A stretch of 64,000 nt of DNA. It comes from SIG440 sp045587485 (lineage in GTDB: Bacteria; Bacillota; Clostridia; Monoglobales; Monoglobaceae). Made by a program: the position numbers and the translations under genes. This document shows positions 52,365 to 60,296 of this stretch, piece by piece. The stretch spans positions 124,001-188,000 of the forward strand of contig JAZNCI010000018.1 of NCBI GenBank assembly GCA_045587485.1, in the 5' to 3' direction. The notes beneath the pieces are model-generated. The model did no database searches. It was not told where the DNA came from and saw only the letters and a program-made list of their open reading frames with translations. Position 1 is the stretch's first letter. Each line of letters starts with the position of its first letter.

Positions 52365-55088
52365 TTATTCCTCCTTCATTTCAACCTGGGCTTTCTCGCC
52401 TTTGTTGCATACCGCCTTGATAGCATCTGGTTTTGCCTTTGTCTTAATATCTTTTGCTGCAGGCATATCCTTTTCTTCAAATTGCTTGCCGTAGTAAGCA
52501 TTTAAATACATCTGTTTAATTTCGCTCATCAAAGGATATCTTGGGTTTGCACCTGTGCACTGATCGTCAAATGCCTGTTCAACCATTTCATCGAGATTGT
52601 CAAGGAATATCTTCTCGTCAACGCCATAATCTTTAATTGTTTCTTTAATTCCAACCTTAGCTTTAAGGTCATTAATGAGCTTAATAAGTCCTTCAAGCTT
52701 TTCTGCGTCTGTGCTGCCTTTTACACCAAGGTAATCTGCAACTTCTGCGTAACGCGCAAGTGTGTGAGGATGGTCATACTGAGAGAATGTACCCATCTTT
52801 ACAGGTGCTTCTGCTGCATTGAATCTCAGAACCTCTTCAATCATAAGAGCATTGGCAACACCGTGAGGTAAGTGATGGAATGCACCAAGTTTATGCGCCA
52901 TAGAATGACATACTCCAAGGAAAGCATTTGCAAATGCCATACCCGCCATTGTAGCAGCGTTAGCCATCTTTTCACGAGCTACAATATCTGTCTGACCATT
53001 TTCATAAGCTCTTGGTAAATATTCAAATATTGTTTTAAGTGCTTTCAACGCAAGACTATCTGTGTAATCTGTTGCAAGCATAGAGGCATATGCTTCAATT
53101 GCGTGAGTTACAGCATCAATACCAGATGCAGCAGTGAGGCCCCTTGGTGCTGACATATGAAAGTCTGTGTCAACTATTGCCATATTGGGCATAAGCTCGT
53201 AGTCCGCAAGGGGATACTTAACTCCCGTCTGTTCATCCGTGATAACTGCAAAAGGTGTAACCTCTGAACCTGTACCTGCTGATGTGGGAATCGCAATAAA
53301 GTATGCTTTTTCACCCATCTTCGGAAATGTATATACTCTCTTTCTTATATCAATAAATCTCATTGCCATATCCATAAAGTCAGCTTCGGGATGTTCATAG
53401 AGAACCCACATAATTTTAGCTGCATCCATAGCAGAACCGCCGCCAAAAGCGATAATTACGTCGGGCTTAAAGGTTGCCATCTGTGCTGCACCGTTCTTAG
53501 CATTTAAAAGTGTAGGATCAGGCTGTACATCAAAGAAGGTTGTATGAACAATACCCATTTCATCCAGCTTGTCTGTAATAGGTTTTGTATAACCATTTTC
53601 ATAAAGAAATGTATCTGTTACAATAAAGGCTCTATTTTTGCCCATTACATTTTTAAGCTCTTCCAATGCTACCGGCAGGCAGCCTTTCTTAATATATACC
53701 TTTTCAGGTGCACGGAACCAAAGCATATTTTCCCTTCTTTCTGCGACTATTTTAATATTAATAAGATGTTTAACACCAACGTTATCTGATACCGAGTTGC
53801 CACCCCAAGAACCGCAACCCAAAGTAAGTGACGGTGCAAGCTTGAAGTTGTAAAGGTCACCGATACCGCCGTGTGAAGAAGGGGTGTTAACCAAAATTCG
53901 ACAGGTCTTCATACGGTTAGAAAAGCTGTTTAATTTTTCAGTTTCTGTTACTTCATTAAGATACACAGAAGATGTGTGACCTAAGCCGCCGTCTTCAATA
54001 AGTTTTTCAGCTTTATCAAGAGCCTCTTCAAAGTCTTTCGCTTTATACATTGCAAGAACAGGAGAAAGCTTTTCGTGTGCAAATTCTTCAGAAAGGTCTA
54101 CTCTTTCTACTTCTCCAATAAGAATTTTTGTTCCCGTTGGAACCTTCACTCCTGCAAGCTCTGCAATTTTATAAGCTGGCTGACCAACAATTTTTGCATT
54201 GAGTGCACCATTTATGATAATAGTTTTTCTAACCAGTTCAGTTTCTCTGTCATTTAAGAAATAGCAACCTCTTGTGGCAAACTCCTCTTTAACTGCATCA
54301 TAAATACCTTCAAGAACAATTACTGACTGTTCGGATGCACAAATCATACCATTATCAAATGTCTTTGAGTGAATAATGGAGTTAACCGCCAAAAGAATGT
54401 CGGCGCTCTCATCAATGATTGCCGGTGTGTTTCCGGCACCAACACCAAGAGCCGGCCTACCGCTTGAATATGCAGCCTTCACCATTCCGGGGCCTCCTGT
54501 CGCCAGTATAATGTCAGCTTCCTTCATAACGGTGTTAGTCATCTCAAGGCTTGGAACATCAATCCAGTCAATGATGCCTTCGGGAACACCTGCGGCAACT
54601 GCTGCCTCCAAAACAAGCTTTGCTGCTGCGATTGTACAGTTCTTTGCTCTCGGATGAGGAGAAATAATAATGGCGTTTCTTGTCTTTAATGCAAGCAAGC
54701 ATTTGAAGATTGCAGTTGATGTTGGATTGGTTGTCGGAATAACTGCGGCAACTACGCCAATTGGTTCGGCAATTTTCTTTGTACCGAAAGTCTTATCTTC
54801 TTCAATAATACCACAAGTCTTTGTTTCTTTGTATGCATTGTAAATATATTCTGATGCATAGTGGTTTTTGATAATCTTATCTTCTACAATACCCATACCG
54901 GTCTCGCTTACTGCCATTTTTGCAAGAGGAATTCTTGCCTTATTTGCGGCAGCCGCTGCCGCCAGAAATATCTTATCAACCTGCTCCTGTGTATAGGTTG
55001 CAAAAATCTTCTGTGCTTCTCTTGTGCGCAAGATTGCTTCTTCAAGTTTTTCAACGCTGTCTACAATTTCGTAATTCTTCTTGTCCAT
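52365..55088 (-). CDS. adhE: Bifunctional acetaldehyde-CoA/alcohol dehydrogenase
   Basis: Makes ethanol from acetyl-CoA in two NADH-dependent steps; about 907 residues. The N-terminal aldehyde dehydrogenase half has PTTNPTSTAIFKCLLALKTR and the catalytic Cys in DNGMICASEQSVIVLEG. The C-terminal iron-dependent alcohol dehydrogenase half has IIAFGGGSAMDAAKIMW and the metal ligands in AFANAFLGVCHSMAHKLGAF and FHHLPHGVANAL. AdhE forms spirosomes. The ATG at 55088 has AGGAGG 8 bases upstream. It is preceded by a Rex-type operator (55139-55154). Confidence 0.97.
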   Translation of the reverse strand: MDKKNYEIVDSVEKLEEAILRTREAQKIFATYTQEQVDKIFLAAAAAANKARIPLAKMAVSETGMGIVEDKIIKNHYASEYIYNAYKETKTCGIIEEDKTFGTKKIAEPIGVVAAVIPTTNPTSTAIFKCLLALKTRNAIIISPHPRAKNCTIAAAKLVLEAAVAAGVPEGIIDWIDVPSLEMTNTVMKEADIILATGGPGMVKAAYSSGRPALGVGAGNTPAIIDESADILLAVNSIIHSKTFDNGMICASEQSVIVLEGIYDAVKEEFATRGCYFLNDRETELVRKTIIINGALNAKIVGQPAYKIAELAGVKVPTGTKILIGEVERVDLSEEFAHEKLSPVLAMYKAKDFEEALDKAEKLIEDGGLGHTSSVYLNEVTETEKLNSFSNRMKTCRILVNTPSSHGGIGDLYNFKLAPSLTLGCGSWGGNSVSDNVGVKHLINIKIVAERRENMLWFRAPEKVYIKKGCLPVALEELKNVMGKNRAFIVTDTFLYENGYTKPITDKLDEMGIVHTTFFDVQPDPTLLNAKNGAAQMATFKPDVIIAFGGGSAMDAAKIMWVLYEHPEADFMDMAMRFIDIRKRVYTFPKMGEKAYFIAIPTSAGTGSEVTPFAVITDEQTGVKYPLADYELMPNMAIVDTDFHMSAPRGLTAASGIDAVTHAIEAYASMLATDYTDSLALKALKTIFEYLPRAYENGQTDIVAREKMANAATMAGMAFANAFLGVCHSMAHKLGAFHHLPHGVANALMIEEVLRFNAAEAPVKMGTFSQYDHPHTLARYAEVADYLGVKGSTDAEKLEGLIKLINDLKAKVGIKETIKDYGVDEKIFLDNLDEMVEQAFDDQCTGANPRYPLMSEIKQMYLNAYYGKQFEEKDMPAAKDIKTKAKPDAIKAVCNKGEKAQVEMKEE

Positions 55089-55138
55089 TCCCAAACCCTC
55101 CTGATAAATTTACTATATATCTAAATAAAATTTCACTT

Positions 55139-55154
55139 TGTTAACATTTTAACA
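55139..55154. promoter_or_regulatory. Rex (NADH/NAD+ sensor) operator upstream of adhE
   Basis: TGTTAACATTTTAACA is a perfect 6-4-6 palindrome; with its flanks it matches 17 of 18 positions of the clostridial Rex box TTGTTAANNNNTTAACAA. It is 51-66 bases upstream of the adhE start. Rex binds when NAD+ is high and releases when NADH builds up, and adhE is a classic target. Confidence 0.85.
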
Positions 55155-55193
55155 TTCTTTTTTTGCTTTGGGAATTCTTAAAATGTTTATTCA

Positions 55194-55215
55194 GGGTTAT
55201 CAAAATTGATAACCC
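55194..55215. promoter_or_regulatory. Perfect 22-bp palindrome between the LysR gene and adhE
   Basis: GGGTTATCAA-AA-TTGATAACCC has 10-bp arms and a 2-base centre. It contains a T-N11-A pattern (LysR type) and lies 40 bases upstream of the Rex box. A two-base loop makes an RNA hairpin awkward and no T run follows in the minus direction, so a protein-binding site is more likely than a terminator. Confidence 0.55.
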
Positions 55216-55233
55216 CAAAAAAATTAAGAACAG

Positions 55234-55276
55234 CAAAGGCGGCTGCTTAAGGTTGCAACCGCCTTTAAAAATTCCA
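55234..55276 (-). terminator. Terminator after the LysR-type regulator gene
   Basis: AAAGGCGG (with a further TGC/GCA pairing after one mismatch) pairs with CCGCCTTT around a central loop; on the minus strand it is followed within about 12 bases by AATTTTTTT. It starts about 45 bases after the regulator's stop and separates it from adhE. Confidence 0.7.
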
Positions 55277-55315
55277 TTATTTATTTTTGACCCCAACTAT
55301 TGACAAAGAGCCTAA

Positions 55316-56239
55316 TTATCCAAATATTTTTCTCTTTGACTCGTAGAGCTTTGTTATAAACTCATGGTCAAGAGTCGTTAGTTTGTATCCTTTTTTGTAA
55401 ATCAAAACATCCTTATACACCTTTTTGTTTTCAACACACTTCCTCTGAACAAGATTATGTCTTTTTAGTAAATTTTCTGGAGTAGGAGACACCCACATAA
55501 ATGTTTCGGGATTCTTGTCAAGCAAATCAAACTGGCTTGCTCTCTCAAAAATATAAATTCTTCTGTCAATATTGTCGGGCAATTCTTCCTTAACAACCTT
55601 GGCAAGCGGCATAGAAGGTACAAAAGGATCAGCATGGGCAATCTCAATATAACTGGTTAAATCATCAAATGTAATTTCATCCTTTTGTGCAAGTGGGTTA
55701 TCAGCGCTCATAATAAGAGAATAGCTAAACTCCGTTACGACCTCATAAACAAAACCTTTTTCATCAAGCATTGACTTAAAATACTTGTCATAATTCTCGG
55801 CATATCGAATGATCCCAAGCCTGTAATCATGATTAAGCATATTGTGTATCGTTCGCTGAGAATTTGTTTCCTTATAAAATATCTCTGCCGAATCCTTTGT
55901 AAGCGTTTTTGAAAATTCAACAAAGGCTTCAGATATATAGCAGGCACGAGGAACAGAAACAGAAAATCTTTTTCTGTTTGAGGTACCTTCTTTATAATAC
56001 TTTTCAACTTGCTCAATCTGACCTAAAATACTTCTGGCATAGTTCATAAATTCTTCGCCTGCCGGCGTTAAGCACATACCTTTTGCTGTTCTGTCAAAAA
56101 TAGTTATCCCTAAATCAGATTCCAGCTCTTTTATTGAACGGCTGATATTTGGAACTGCAATTAACAGGTTTTCAGATGCTTTATTCAAAGACCCTGCTTT
56201 TGCAACTTCCACAGCATACTTCATGTGTAATATATTCAT
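55316..56239 (-). CDS. LysR-family transcriptional regulator
   Basis: About 307 residues. The N-terminal winged helix-turn-helix is complete (HMKYAVEVAKAGSLNKASEN, then LLIAVPNISRSIKELESDLG and FDRTAKGMCLTPAGEEF), and the rest is a periplasmic-binding-like effector domain. The ATG at 56239 has AGGTG 5 bases upstream. The gene lies between the lctBCD-like genes and adhE, in the same direction as both, so it may control either; the effector is unknown. It has its own promoter and terminator. Confidence 0.93.
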   Translation of the reverse strand: MNILHMKYAVEVAKAGSLNKASENLLIAVPNISRSIKELESDLGITIFDRTAKGMCLTPAGEEFMNYARSILGQIEQVEKYYKEGTSNRKRFSVSVPRACYISEAFVEFSKTLTKDSAEIFYKETNSQRTIHNMLNHDYRLGIIRYAENYDKYFKSMLDEKGFVYEVVTEFSYSLIMSADNPLAQKDEITFDDLTSYIEIAHADPFVPSMPLAKVVKEELPDNIDRRIYIFERASQFDLLDKNPETFMWVSPTPENLLKRHNLVQRKCVENKKVYKDVLIYKKGYKLTTLDHEFITKLYESKRKIFG

Positions 56240-56303
56240 AATCACACCTGCCCTTTGGCTTTTTGTTTTTTATCACTAATCTCTTGTAATATCTTGCCCC
56301 AAA

Positions 56304-56331
56304 ATTATATTAATTTCAAATTCTTTAACAA
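56304..56331 (-). promoter_or_regulatory. Sigma-A promoter of the LysR-type regulator gene
   Basis: Minus-strand -35 TTGTTA (56326-56331), 16-base spacer, perfect -10 TATAAT (56304-56309), 65 bases upstream of the start. Confidence 0.65.
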
Positions 56332-56387
56332 TCTTTTATTCTGAGACTGCTGACAAAAGGCACTTAAAGTTTAGATGCAACTCTTAT

Positions 56388-57782
56388 TTAAAAACAGATC
56401 TTTCCGGGATTCAATATTTTTTTAGAATCAAACACAGCTTTAATTCCCTTCATCAGTTCAATTTGGGTTGAGCCGTACTGTCTTTTCAAATATTCTTTTT
56501 TAGCATAACCTATTCCGTGTTCCCCTGAAACAAGTCCTCCCATTTCCTCTGCCTTTTCATACATACGGTCAAAACAAACCTTTAGAGTTTCTTCCCACAT
56601 TTTATCATCAAGCTCATCGCGACAAATATAAATGTGAAGATTACCATCCCCTGCGTGTCCAAAGCTTGGAATTCTCACATTCATCTCATCTGCAAGAGAA
56701 TGTGTAAATTTGATAAATTCATCTATTTTGTTAACAGGCACAACAACGTCACACTCATCCATTTCGCTAGTTGATGCCTTGATTGCTTCCAGAAACGCTC
56801 CGCGGGCGGACCACACAGCCTTCTTTCGTTCCTCTGTATCCACAATATACACATCCAAAGCACCAATTTCAAGACACAAATCTGCCACGACCTTCATTTC
56901 ATTATCAACCTGTTCATCTGTGTTTCCGTCAAATGTAAGAAGAATATACGCATCATTCTTGGTGTCAGGAAATTTTTTACCAAGATAACTTTCCGAAAAG
57001 AGAATGGTGTCTCTTGACATATACTCGATTGCCGTTGGCGTTACCTTTGAGCCAAAAATCTTTGGTACAGCTTCAATAGCGCTCTTCATATCAGGAAATG
57101 GGACAAGAAGACTTACTGATACTTTTGGTAATGGAACAAGCTTTAATATTGCCTCTGTTATTATACAAAGTGTTCCCTCCGAGCCTATCACAAGGTCCTT
57201 GAGACTATATCCTGAACTGTTCTTGGCAATTTTTCCACCAAGCTTCATTATTTCACCATTTGGCATAACAACAGTAAGCCCTCTTACATAGTCTCTTGTA
57301 ACGCCATATTTCACGGCTCTCATACCACCTGCGTTTGTAGAAATATTTCCGCCGATTGTTGCAGACTTTTCCCCGGGGTCGGGTGGATAGAGAAAATCAT
57401 TTTCTTCACAAAATGCAGAAAGTTCCATCAAAAGCACACCGGGCTGAACTGTTACAGTCAATGTATCCGCATCGAGTTCAAGAATTTTATTCATCTGAGT
57501 AGTCTCAAGAAGAATTCCACCCTCAATCGGAACTGCCGAGCCAACAAGGCCTGTACCGCTTCCCCTGACAGTAACAGGGATAGACCTTTCGTATGCATAC
57601 TTCATAATTGCAGAAATTTCTTCTGTTGTATGTACTCTCACAAAAACTTCGGGCATTTTCTCTACTCCGCCCAGTTCGTCGTGCGCATAATCAGGATTTA
57701 TATCATCGCCATATATTACATTAGTTTCTCCCGCCAGGCTCTTTAATTTTAATATATCGTCAGAATTAACTTTATTATACAT
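56388..57782 (-). CDS. lctD: FAD-dependent lactate dehydrogenase subunit (LctD/GlcD type)
   Basis: Flavoprotein of 464 residues in the GlcD/D-2-hydroxyacid dehydrogenase family. The FAD-binding PCMH domain has PVTVRGSGTGLVGSAVPIEG and YPPDPGEKSATIGGNISTNA; the C-terminal domain has SFGHAGDGNLHIYICRDELD and VSGEHGIGYAKKEYL. With etfA and etfB directly upstream in the order of the lactate operon of Acetobacterium woodii (lctB-lctC-lctD), it is the likely dehydrogenase of an electron-bifurcating lactate dehydrogenase that oxidises lactate with NAD+ at the expense of reduced ferredoxin. Another 2-hydroxyacid is possible. Its start overlaps the etfA stop by 8 bases. Confidence 0.88.
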   Translation of the reverse strand: MYNKVNSDDILKLKSLAGETNVIYGDDINPDYAHDELGGVEKMPEVFVRVHTTEEISAIMKYAYERSIPVTVRGSGTGLVGSAVPIEGGILLETTQMNKILELDADTLTVTVQPGVLLMELSAFCEENDFLYPPDPGEKSATIGGNISTNAGGMRAVKYGVTRDYVRGLTVVMPNGEIMKLGGKIAKNSSGYSLKDLVIGSEGTLCIITEAILKLVPLPKVSVSLLVPFPDMKSAIEAVPKIFGSKVTPTAIEYMSRDTILFSESYLGKKFPDTKNDAYILLTFDGNTDEQVDNEMKVVADLCLEIGALDVYIVDTEERKKAVWSARGAFLEAIKASTSEMDECDVVVPVNKIDEFIKFTHSLADEMNVRIPSFGHAGDGNLHIYICRDELDDKMWEETLKVCFDRMYEKAEEMGGLVSGEHGIGYAKKEYLKRQYGSTQIELMKGIKAVFDSKKILNPGKICF

Positions 57783-58971
57783 CTAATCTTGCCTCCTTTA
57801 TTTTTTCTATCAACTGTGGCAAAACTTCATTTACATCCCCTACAACAGCATAGTGTGCCACATCGAAAATAGGAGCTTTTTTATCTGTATTGATTGCTAC
57901 AATACAATCTGATGATTTCATACCCGCAGCAAACTGAACAGCACCTGATATGCCCAGACATATAAGGAATTTAGGTTTAACTGTTCTGCCTGAAAGCCCA
58001 ATCTGACGCTTTGCGTCATATATATTTTCTTCAACCAAAGGTCTTGTGCAGGCCACAACGCCGCCTAATAAATCTGCAAGCTCTTTTGCATAGGCTTGCA
58101 TATTCTCGCTCATTGCACCTCTTCCAACCGCTACAATTACATCAGCTTCAGAAATATCTAAATCCTTTGGCTTATCCTCAGACAAGATAATTTCTATTGA
58201 AGATTCGAGTTTTACGGATGCTACATCCATCTTTATAATTTCGCCCTTCGCATACTCTGTAGGCTTTGGCTCGCTAAACACTTTGTATCTGGCAGTACAA
58301 AATTGTGGTCTTGTATCAGGAGAAATAATCTGTGCCATTATGTTTCCGCCAAATGCAGGTCTTATTTGAACAAGGTCTGTATTTTCCTTCATTTCAAGTA
58401 CCGTGCAATCTGCAGTAAGTCCGGCTCTGCATCTTGCTGCTACTCTTGGAGCAAGCTGCCTTCCAAGATTTGTGGCACCCACAAGAATTGATGATGGTTT
58501 GACTTTTTCAATAAAATCACAAAAGGCTGCTGTATAAGGCTCTATTTTAAAATCTTCAAATGCAGAATCATCATATACAAAAACTTTATCAACTCCATAA
58601 TGCAGGAGTTTTTCTGTGCTATCTCCAAGGTTATTGCCAATCACCAAAGCATAAACAGGATGACCTGTAACCTTGGCAAGCTCCTGTGCTTTTCCGCACA
58701 GTTCGTATGTAACACGGTGTATTTTATCTCCACAGTGGTCAACATACACACATATACCTCTCCAGAGAGATTTGTCAACAGAAGCTTTAATTTCCTCAAC
58801 AAACTCGATAGCACCCTCACCTTTTTTTACGCACATCTTACACATTTTGCAGGCAGAAGAAATATCAAGTTTTCCGTCTGTGTATGAAATCGCACCAAAT
58901 GGACAGATTTTCATCAATGTTTCAGCCTTTTCGGCTGTAATCTTATCGTGATTTATAACAAGTTTTCCCAT
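57775..58971 (-). CDS. etfA: Electron transfer flavoprotein alpha subunit with N-terminal ferredoxin-like domain (LctC type)
   Basis: 398 residues. Residues 1-65 form a small iron-sulfur domain with KICPFGAISYTDGKLDI and SACKMCKMCVKKG, whose four cysteines can bind one [4Fe-4S] cluster. The Etf alpha beta region follows (VYVDHCGDKIHRVTYELCGK), and the C-terminal FAD-binding part has GLSGRTVKPKFLICLGISGA and IVAINTDKKAPIFDVAHYAV. The added iron-sulfur domain is typical of LctC and related anaerobic EtfA proteins rather than respiratory ones. It starts 13 bases after etfB. Confidence 0.93.
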   Translation of the reverse strand: MGKLVINHDKITAEKAETLMKICPFGAISYTDGKLDISSACKMCKMCVKKGEGAIEFVEEIKASVDKSLWRGICVYVDHCGDKIHRVTYELCGKAQELAKVTGHPVYALVIGNNLGDSTEKLLHYGVDKVFVYDDSAFEDFKIEPYTAAFCDFIEKVKPSSILVGATNLGRQLAPRVAARCRAGLTADCTVLEMKENTDLVQIRPAFGGNIMAQIISPDTRPQFCTARYKVFSEPKPTEYAKGEIIKMDVASVKLESSIEIILSEDKPKDLDISEADVIVAVGRGAMSENMQAYAKELADLLGGVVACTRPLVEENIYDAKRQIGLSGRTVKPKFLICLGISGAVQFAAGMKSSDCIVAINTDKKAPIFDVAHYAVVGDVNEVLPQLIEKIKEARLDV

Positions 58972-58984
58972 AAGGCATTTCCTC

Positions 58985-59773
58985 CTATATCAATTTACGG
59001 TCACATATCAATCTGTACAATTCGTCAGACTGTTGATTCGCATCACCCTCGATGGTATGTTTCTCAGTATTTTTTTCCGGAGGGAATATTCTTTCGACCT
59101 GTGTTGCCGAGCCCGAGAGCCCATAATTATCTGCATTTTTATCATCGAAATCCTCAAGTGATATGAATTTTACCATATCATCTGTTACACCTTGTTTAAC
59201 CTTATACGAGGGCAATCTTGGCGAATTTATATCTCCATCTACGGAAATAAGACAAGGAAGTTTAACAGACATTTTCACATTTTTTTCATCAAGGGATGCC
59301 ATCAAATATACCTTGCCATCCTTTATTTCTTCAACAGAAATAACATTCGCAACATTAGGAATGCCAAGAAATTCCGAAACTTCTGCTCCAACCTGTGCGG
59401 TATCTCCATCAGTCGTTTGCTTTCCGCAGATAATAATGTCAAAATCTCCGCAGTTTTTTATTCCCTGAGATATTGTGTATGCAGTAGCAAGCACATCAGC
59501 ACCTGCAAACTTACGGTCAGAAATAACGGTTCCGTCTTTAGCTCCCATACAAATTGATTCAATAATTACATTTTTTGCCTGTGGCGGGCCCATCGTAATA
59601 GTCCCCACTTCGCCGTTATATTTTTCTGCCAAAGATAATGCCATTTCAATGGCGTATAAGTCATACGGATTCATTTTACTTTGTATTCCGTCCCTTTTTA
59701 ATACGCCTGTTACAGGATCTACTTCAACATTGCTAGATCCGGGAACTTGTTTTACACAAACAATAATTTTCAT
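58985..59773 (-). CDS. etfB: Electron transfer flavoprotein beta subunit (LctB type)
   Basis: About 262 residues. Family motifs: KIIVCVKQVPGSSNVEVDP at the start, NPYDLYAIEMALSLAEKY, IICGKQTTDGDTAQVGAEVS with the nucleotide-binding site, and the LPCLISVDGDINSPRLPSY block. In bifurcating Etfs this subunit holds the second FAD that splits electrons between NAD+ and ferredoxin. The second ATG (59773) is preferred, because GGG lies 9 bases before it. It is the first gene of the lctBCD-like set; no lactate permease or racemase is adjacent. Confidence 0.93.
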   Translation of the reverse strand: MKIIVCVKQVPGSSNVEVDPVTGVLKRDGIQSKMNPYDLYAIEMALSLAEKYNGEVGTITMGPPQAKNVIIESICMGAKDGTVISDRKFAGADVLATAYTISQGIKNCGDFDIIICGKQTTDGDTAQVGAEVSEFLGIPNVANVISVEEIKDGKVYLMASLDEKNVKMSVKLPCLISVDGDINSPRLPSYKVKQGVTDDMVKFISLEDFDDKNADNYGLSGSATQVERIFPPEKNTEKHTIEGDANQQSDELYRLICDRKLI

Positions 59774-60064
59774 TTTCATACACCCTTTCTCTGATATTCG
59801 ACATTCATTATGTAGGTTCGTGTCAAGCTATAAACAAAAAAGCATAGCTAAATTTCGAGGATAGGTCAAAGCCGAATTATTCTGCTTTGCTTCATAACCA
59901 AATAACAGCTAAATCAAATTCGCCATAAGCGTGCGGAGCATATCAATCTGTCGCAGGCAATGTAGCATAGTTTACTCAATTTAACTCGCAATAGCGAATT
60001 TTGCTGAATTCAACAAAGTTAAGTTCATTATATCACAAAAAAACATATATTTCAAGTTTTTTCA

Positions 60065-60187
60065 ATGCCAAATGCGTGTTTTGTTTCAAGAAACAAAACA
60101 GACCTAACATTATTTAAACAATGGCTTGTTAAAGATAATATTAAAGATTTGATAAACGACTACATATATGCCATTCAGCAAAATTAA
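60065..60187 (+). pseudogene. 40-codon open frame, possible gene remnant
   Basis: ATG at 60065 to TAA at 60187. It has no ribosome binding site. The end, TLFKQWLVKDNIKDLINDYI, looks like an amphipathic helix such as those ending some LysR-type regulators, but the match is too short to name a parent. It may be chance. Confidence 0.2.
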
Positions 60188-60222
60188 AACGACAACCTCC
60201 GAAATAGAGATTGTCGTTTTTG
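60187..60222 (-). terminator. Terminator downstream of the SGNH hydrolase gene
   Basis: AAACGACAA-CTC pairs with GAG-TTGTCGTTT (12 bp with one mismatch, 7-base loop), with TTTT-rich flanks on both strands. It is about 75 bases after the SGNH stop on the minus strand. Confidence 0.65.
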
Positions 60223-60296
60223 TAAAACGTTATCATAAACCAAGCAATCGCCTTTTCTTTGCATTCAATTTTTCTTGGATGATAAATCTCAAGGTT

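Larger units (their letters stand above)
59780..60296. other. 517-base intergenic stretch between etfB and the SGNH gene
   Basis: No well-supported gene. The first 260 bases (59800-60060) contain several related AT-rich pieces, such as GCATAGCTAAATTTCG, ACAGCTAAATCAAATTCGCC and GCATAGTTTACTCAATTTAA on plus, and short hairpins (CAAAGC...GCTTTG at 59868-59890; CGCAATAGCG near 59988). A TTGACA facing etfB lies near 59822 without a good -10. A 40-codon frame occupies 60065-60187, and a terminator 60187-60222. Confidence 0.5.

Noticed and set aside
55194..55215. The palindrome as an intrinsic terminator
   Set aside because: Only two bases separate the arms, no T run follows in the minus direction, and a better terminator for the LysR gene lies at 55234-55276.
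59817..59822. TTGACA facing etfB as a promoter -35
   Set aside because: No acceptable -10 box lies 16-18 bases downstream, so I do not annotate a promoter.
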